DNA from: Antedon mediterranea
Taxonomy: Eukaryota > Echinodermata > Crinoidea > Comatulida > Antedonidae
DNA length: 64,000 nt
Reading direction: 5' to 3'
Assembly (NCBI RefSeq): GCF_964355755.1
Contig: NW_027306095.1
Location: forward strand, 248,001 to 312,000
Shown: in pieces, positions 62,069-64,000 of the stretch
How positions within the stretch are numbered: position 1 is the first letter of the stretch
How the letters are laid out: each line of letters begins with the position of its first letter
Program-made: the position numbers and the translations under genes
Notes under the pieces: generated by a model
Database searches by the model: none
The model's input: the letters and a program-made list of their open reading frames with translations, nothing else
What the model was told of the DNA's origin: nothing

Positions 62069-64000
62069 TTGCAGACGTTTTAGACCATTTTGTGCATTTC
62101 GATGAAACTTTTCACACAAAAACATCAAAGTGCACAAAATTGCTTCAAATCGCATTTGGAGACGTTTTAGACCATTTTGAGCATTTCGATGAAACTTTTC
62201 ACACAAAAACGACAAAGTGCACAAAATAGCTTCAAATCGCATTTAGAGACGTTTTAGACCATTTTGTGCATTTCGATGAAACTTTTCACAAAAAAACATC
62301 AAAGTGCACAAAATAGCTTCAAATCGCATTTAGAGACGTTTTAGACCATTTTGTGCATTTCGATGAAACTTTTCACACAAAAACATCAAAGTGCACAAAA
62401 TAGCTTCAAATCGCATTTAGAGACGTTTTAGACCATTTTGTGCATTTCGATGAAACTTTTCACACAAAAACATCAAAGTGCACAAAATAGCTTCAAATCG
62501 CATTTGGAGACGTTTTAGACCATGTTGTGCATTTCGAAAAAACTTGATTACACAAAAACATCAAAGTGCTTAAAATCACATTTGAAACCGTTTTAGACCA
62601 TTTTGAGAATTTCGATAAAACTTTTACACAAAACATTAAAGTGCACAAAATAGCTTTAAATCGCATTTGCAGACGTTTTAGACCATTTTGTGCATTTCGA
62701 TGAAACTGGATTACACAAAACATCAAAGTGCACAAAATTGCTTCAAATCGCATTTGGAGACGTTTTAGACCATTTTGTGCATTTCGAAAAAACTTTTCAC
62801 ACAAAAACGACAAAGTGCACAAAATAGCTTCAAATCACATTTGAAACCGTTTTAGACCATTTTGAGAATTTCGATAAAACTTTTACACAAAACATTAAAG
62901 TGCACAAAATAGCTTTAAATCGCATTTGCAGACGTTTTAGACCATTTTGTGCATTTCGATGAAACTTGATTACACAAAAATATCAAAGTGCTTAAAATCA
63001 CATTTGAAACCGTTTTAGACCATTTTGAGCATTTCGATAAAACTTTTCACACAAAACATCAAAGTGCACAAAATAACTTCAAATCGCAATTGGAGACGTT
63101 TTAGACCATTTTGTGCATTTCGATGAAACTTTTCACACAAAAACGACAAAGTGCACAAAATAGCTTCAAATCGCATTTAGAGACGTTTTAGACAATTTTG
63201 TACATTTCGATGAAACTGGATTACACAAAACATCAAAGTGCACAAAATTGCTTCAAATCGCATTTGGAGACGTTTTAGACCATTTTGTGCATTTCGAAAA
63301 AACTTTTCACACAAAAACGACAAAGTGCACAAAATAGCTTCAAATCGCATTTGAAGACGTTTTAGACCATTTTGTGCATTTCGATGAAACTTTTCACACA
63401 AAAACATCAAAGTGCACAAAATTGCTTCAAATCGCATTTGGAGACGTTTTAGACAATTTTGTGCCTTTCGATGAAACTTTTCACACAAAAACGACAAAGT
63501 GCACAAAATAGCTTCAAATCGCATTTGCAGACGTTTTAGACCATTTTGTGCATTTCGATGAAACTTTTCACACAAAAACATCAAAGTGCACAAAATTGCT
63601 TCAAATCGCATTTGGAGACGTTTTAGACCATTTTTAGCATTTCGATGAAACTTTTCACACAAAAACGACAAAGTCCACAAAATAGCTTCAAATCGCATTT
63701 AGAGACGTTTTAGACCATTTTGTGCATTTCGATGAAACTTTTCACAAAAAAACATCAAAGTGCACAAAATAGCTTCAAATCGCATTTAGAGACGTTTTAG
63801 ACCAATTTGTGCATTTCGATGAAACTTTTCACACAAAAACATCAAAGTGCACAAAATAGCTTCAAATCGCATTTAGAGACGTTTTAGACCATTTTGTGCA
63901 TTTCGATGAAACTTTTCAGAAAAAAACATCAAAGTGCACAAAATAGCTTCAAATCGCATTTGGAGACGTTTTAGACCATTTTGAGCATTTCGATGAACCT

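Larger units (their letters stand above)
1..64000. repeat. Satellite DNA array, 87-bp monomer family, fills the window
   Basis: Every stretch I read on either strand is a recognisable copy of one monomer, with conserved blocks GACGTTTTAGACCATTTTG and GCATTTCGA and a constant GTGCACAAAAT motif. Copies differ by a few substitutions and small indels. No unrelated DNA longer than a few bases interrupts them, so no stretch holds a gene, RNA gene or mobile element. The canonical copy has 30 G+C in 87 bases. The array has no natural edge inside the window. Tandem satellites of this size with higher-order structure are typical of eukaryotic heterochromatin; that placement is inference. I do not recognise the family or the species. 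Confidence 0.98.
52290..64000 (+). repeat. Satellite block A3 (plus orientation, runs off the window)
   Basis: Starts at the palindromic junction 52280-52299. Up to about 54789 it matches block A2. At 54721-57848 it carries a 1564-bp tandem duplication. From 56434 to 62068 it matches positions 1-6090. Cassettes have gagctc at 53919, 54546, 56023, 57587, 58833, 59460 and 61029. The final about 1.9 kb keeps A orientation, whereas the related sequence in A1 ends at an inversion about 400 bases after the match stops. Confidence 0.95.

Noticed and set aside
63177-63698. Longest open frames (up to 173 codons, a 29-residue repeat beginning MRFEAIL) as protein-coding genes
   Set aside because: They follow from a monomer length divisible by three and appear in every monomer run on both strands. 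Ends are set by a single variable base, no promoter or unique flank exists, and frames break wherever 86-, 78- or 38-bp units occur.

Overview
The whole 64,000-base window is one satellite DNA array. A roughly 87-bp, AT-rich monomer (about 34% G+C in the canonical copy) is repeated head to tail from the first base to the last, so the array runs past both ends of the window. I found no gene, RNA gene, transposable element, CRISPR array, origin or single-copy DNA. The open reading frames that exist are by-products of the monomer length, because 87 bp is exactly 29 codons. An array this large, with higher-order structure and orientation switches, points to eukaryotic constitutive heterochromatin (centromeric, pericentromeric or subtelomeric). 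The sequence gives no clue to the taxon and I do not recognise the monomer family.

Layout. I call the orientation that reads CTTTTCACAC...GTGCATTTCGATGAAA on the plus strand A, and its reverse complement B. There are five blocks: A1 1-6499, B1 6500-26363, A2 26364-29717, B2 29718-52289 and A3 52290-64000. Four inversion junctions separate them. The two B-to-A junctions (26354-26373 and 52280-52299) are the same 20-bp palindrome. They are copies of one event, carried in a large segmental duplication (about 19670-28863 and 44191-54789). The two A-to-B junctions (near 6500 and 29717) differ from each other.

Fine structure. The monomer types are: canonical 87 bp; an 86-bp form lacking one A; a 78-bp GATTACAC form with an internal deletion; a 38-bp truncated monomer; and an 86-bp form with a GAGCTC site. 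The 78-, 38- and 86-bp units form a recurring cassette of about 202 bp, seen about 31 times on the two strands. It punctuates runs of 87-bp monomers, many of them grouped as 261-bp trimers. Above this level are nested tandem or near-tandem duplications with periods of 462, 598, 637, 765, 1391, 1564, 2677, 3062 and 5190 bp. Blocks up to about 6 kb are shared between the two ends of the window (1-6090 and 56434-62068). The pattern is that expected from repeated unequal exchange plus at least a few inversions. No genes work together here. What is informative is the array's architecture and the possible structural properties of the monomer: phased A/T tracts, an internal dyad and retained CpG sites.

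All alignments were done by eye. Duplication edges are good to roughly one monomer unless an exact offset is given.
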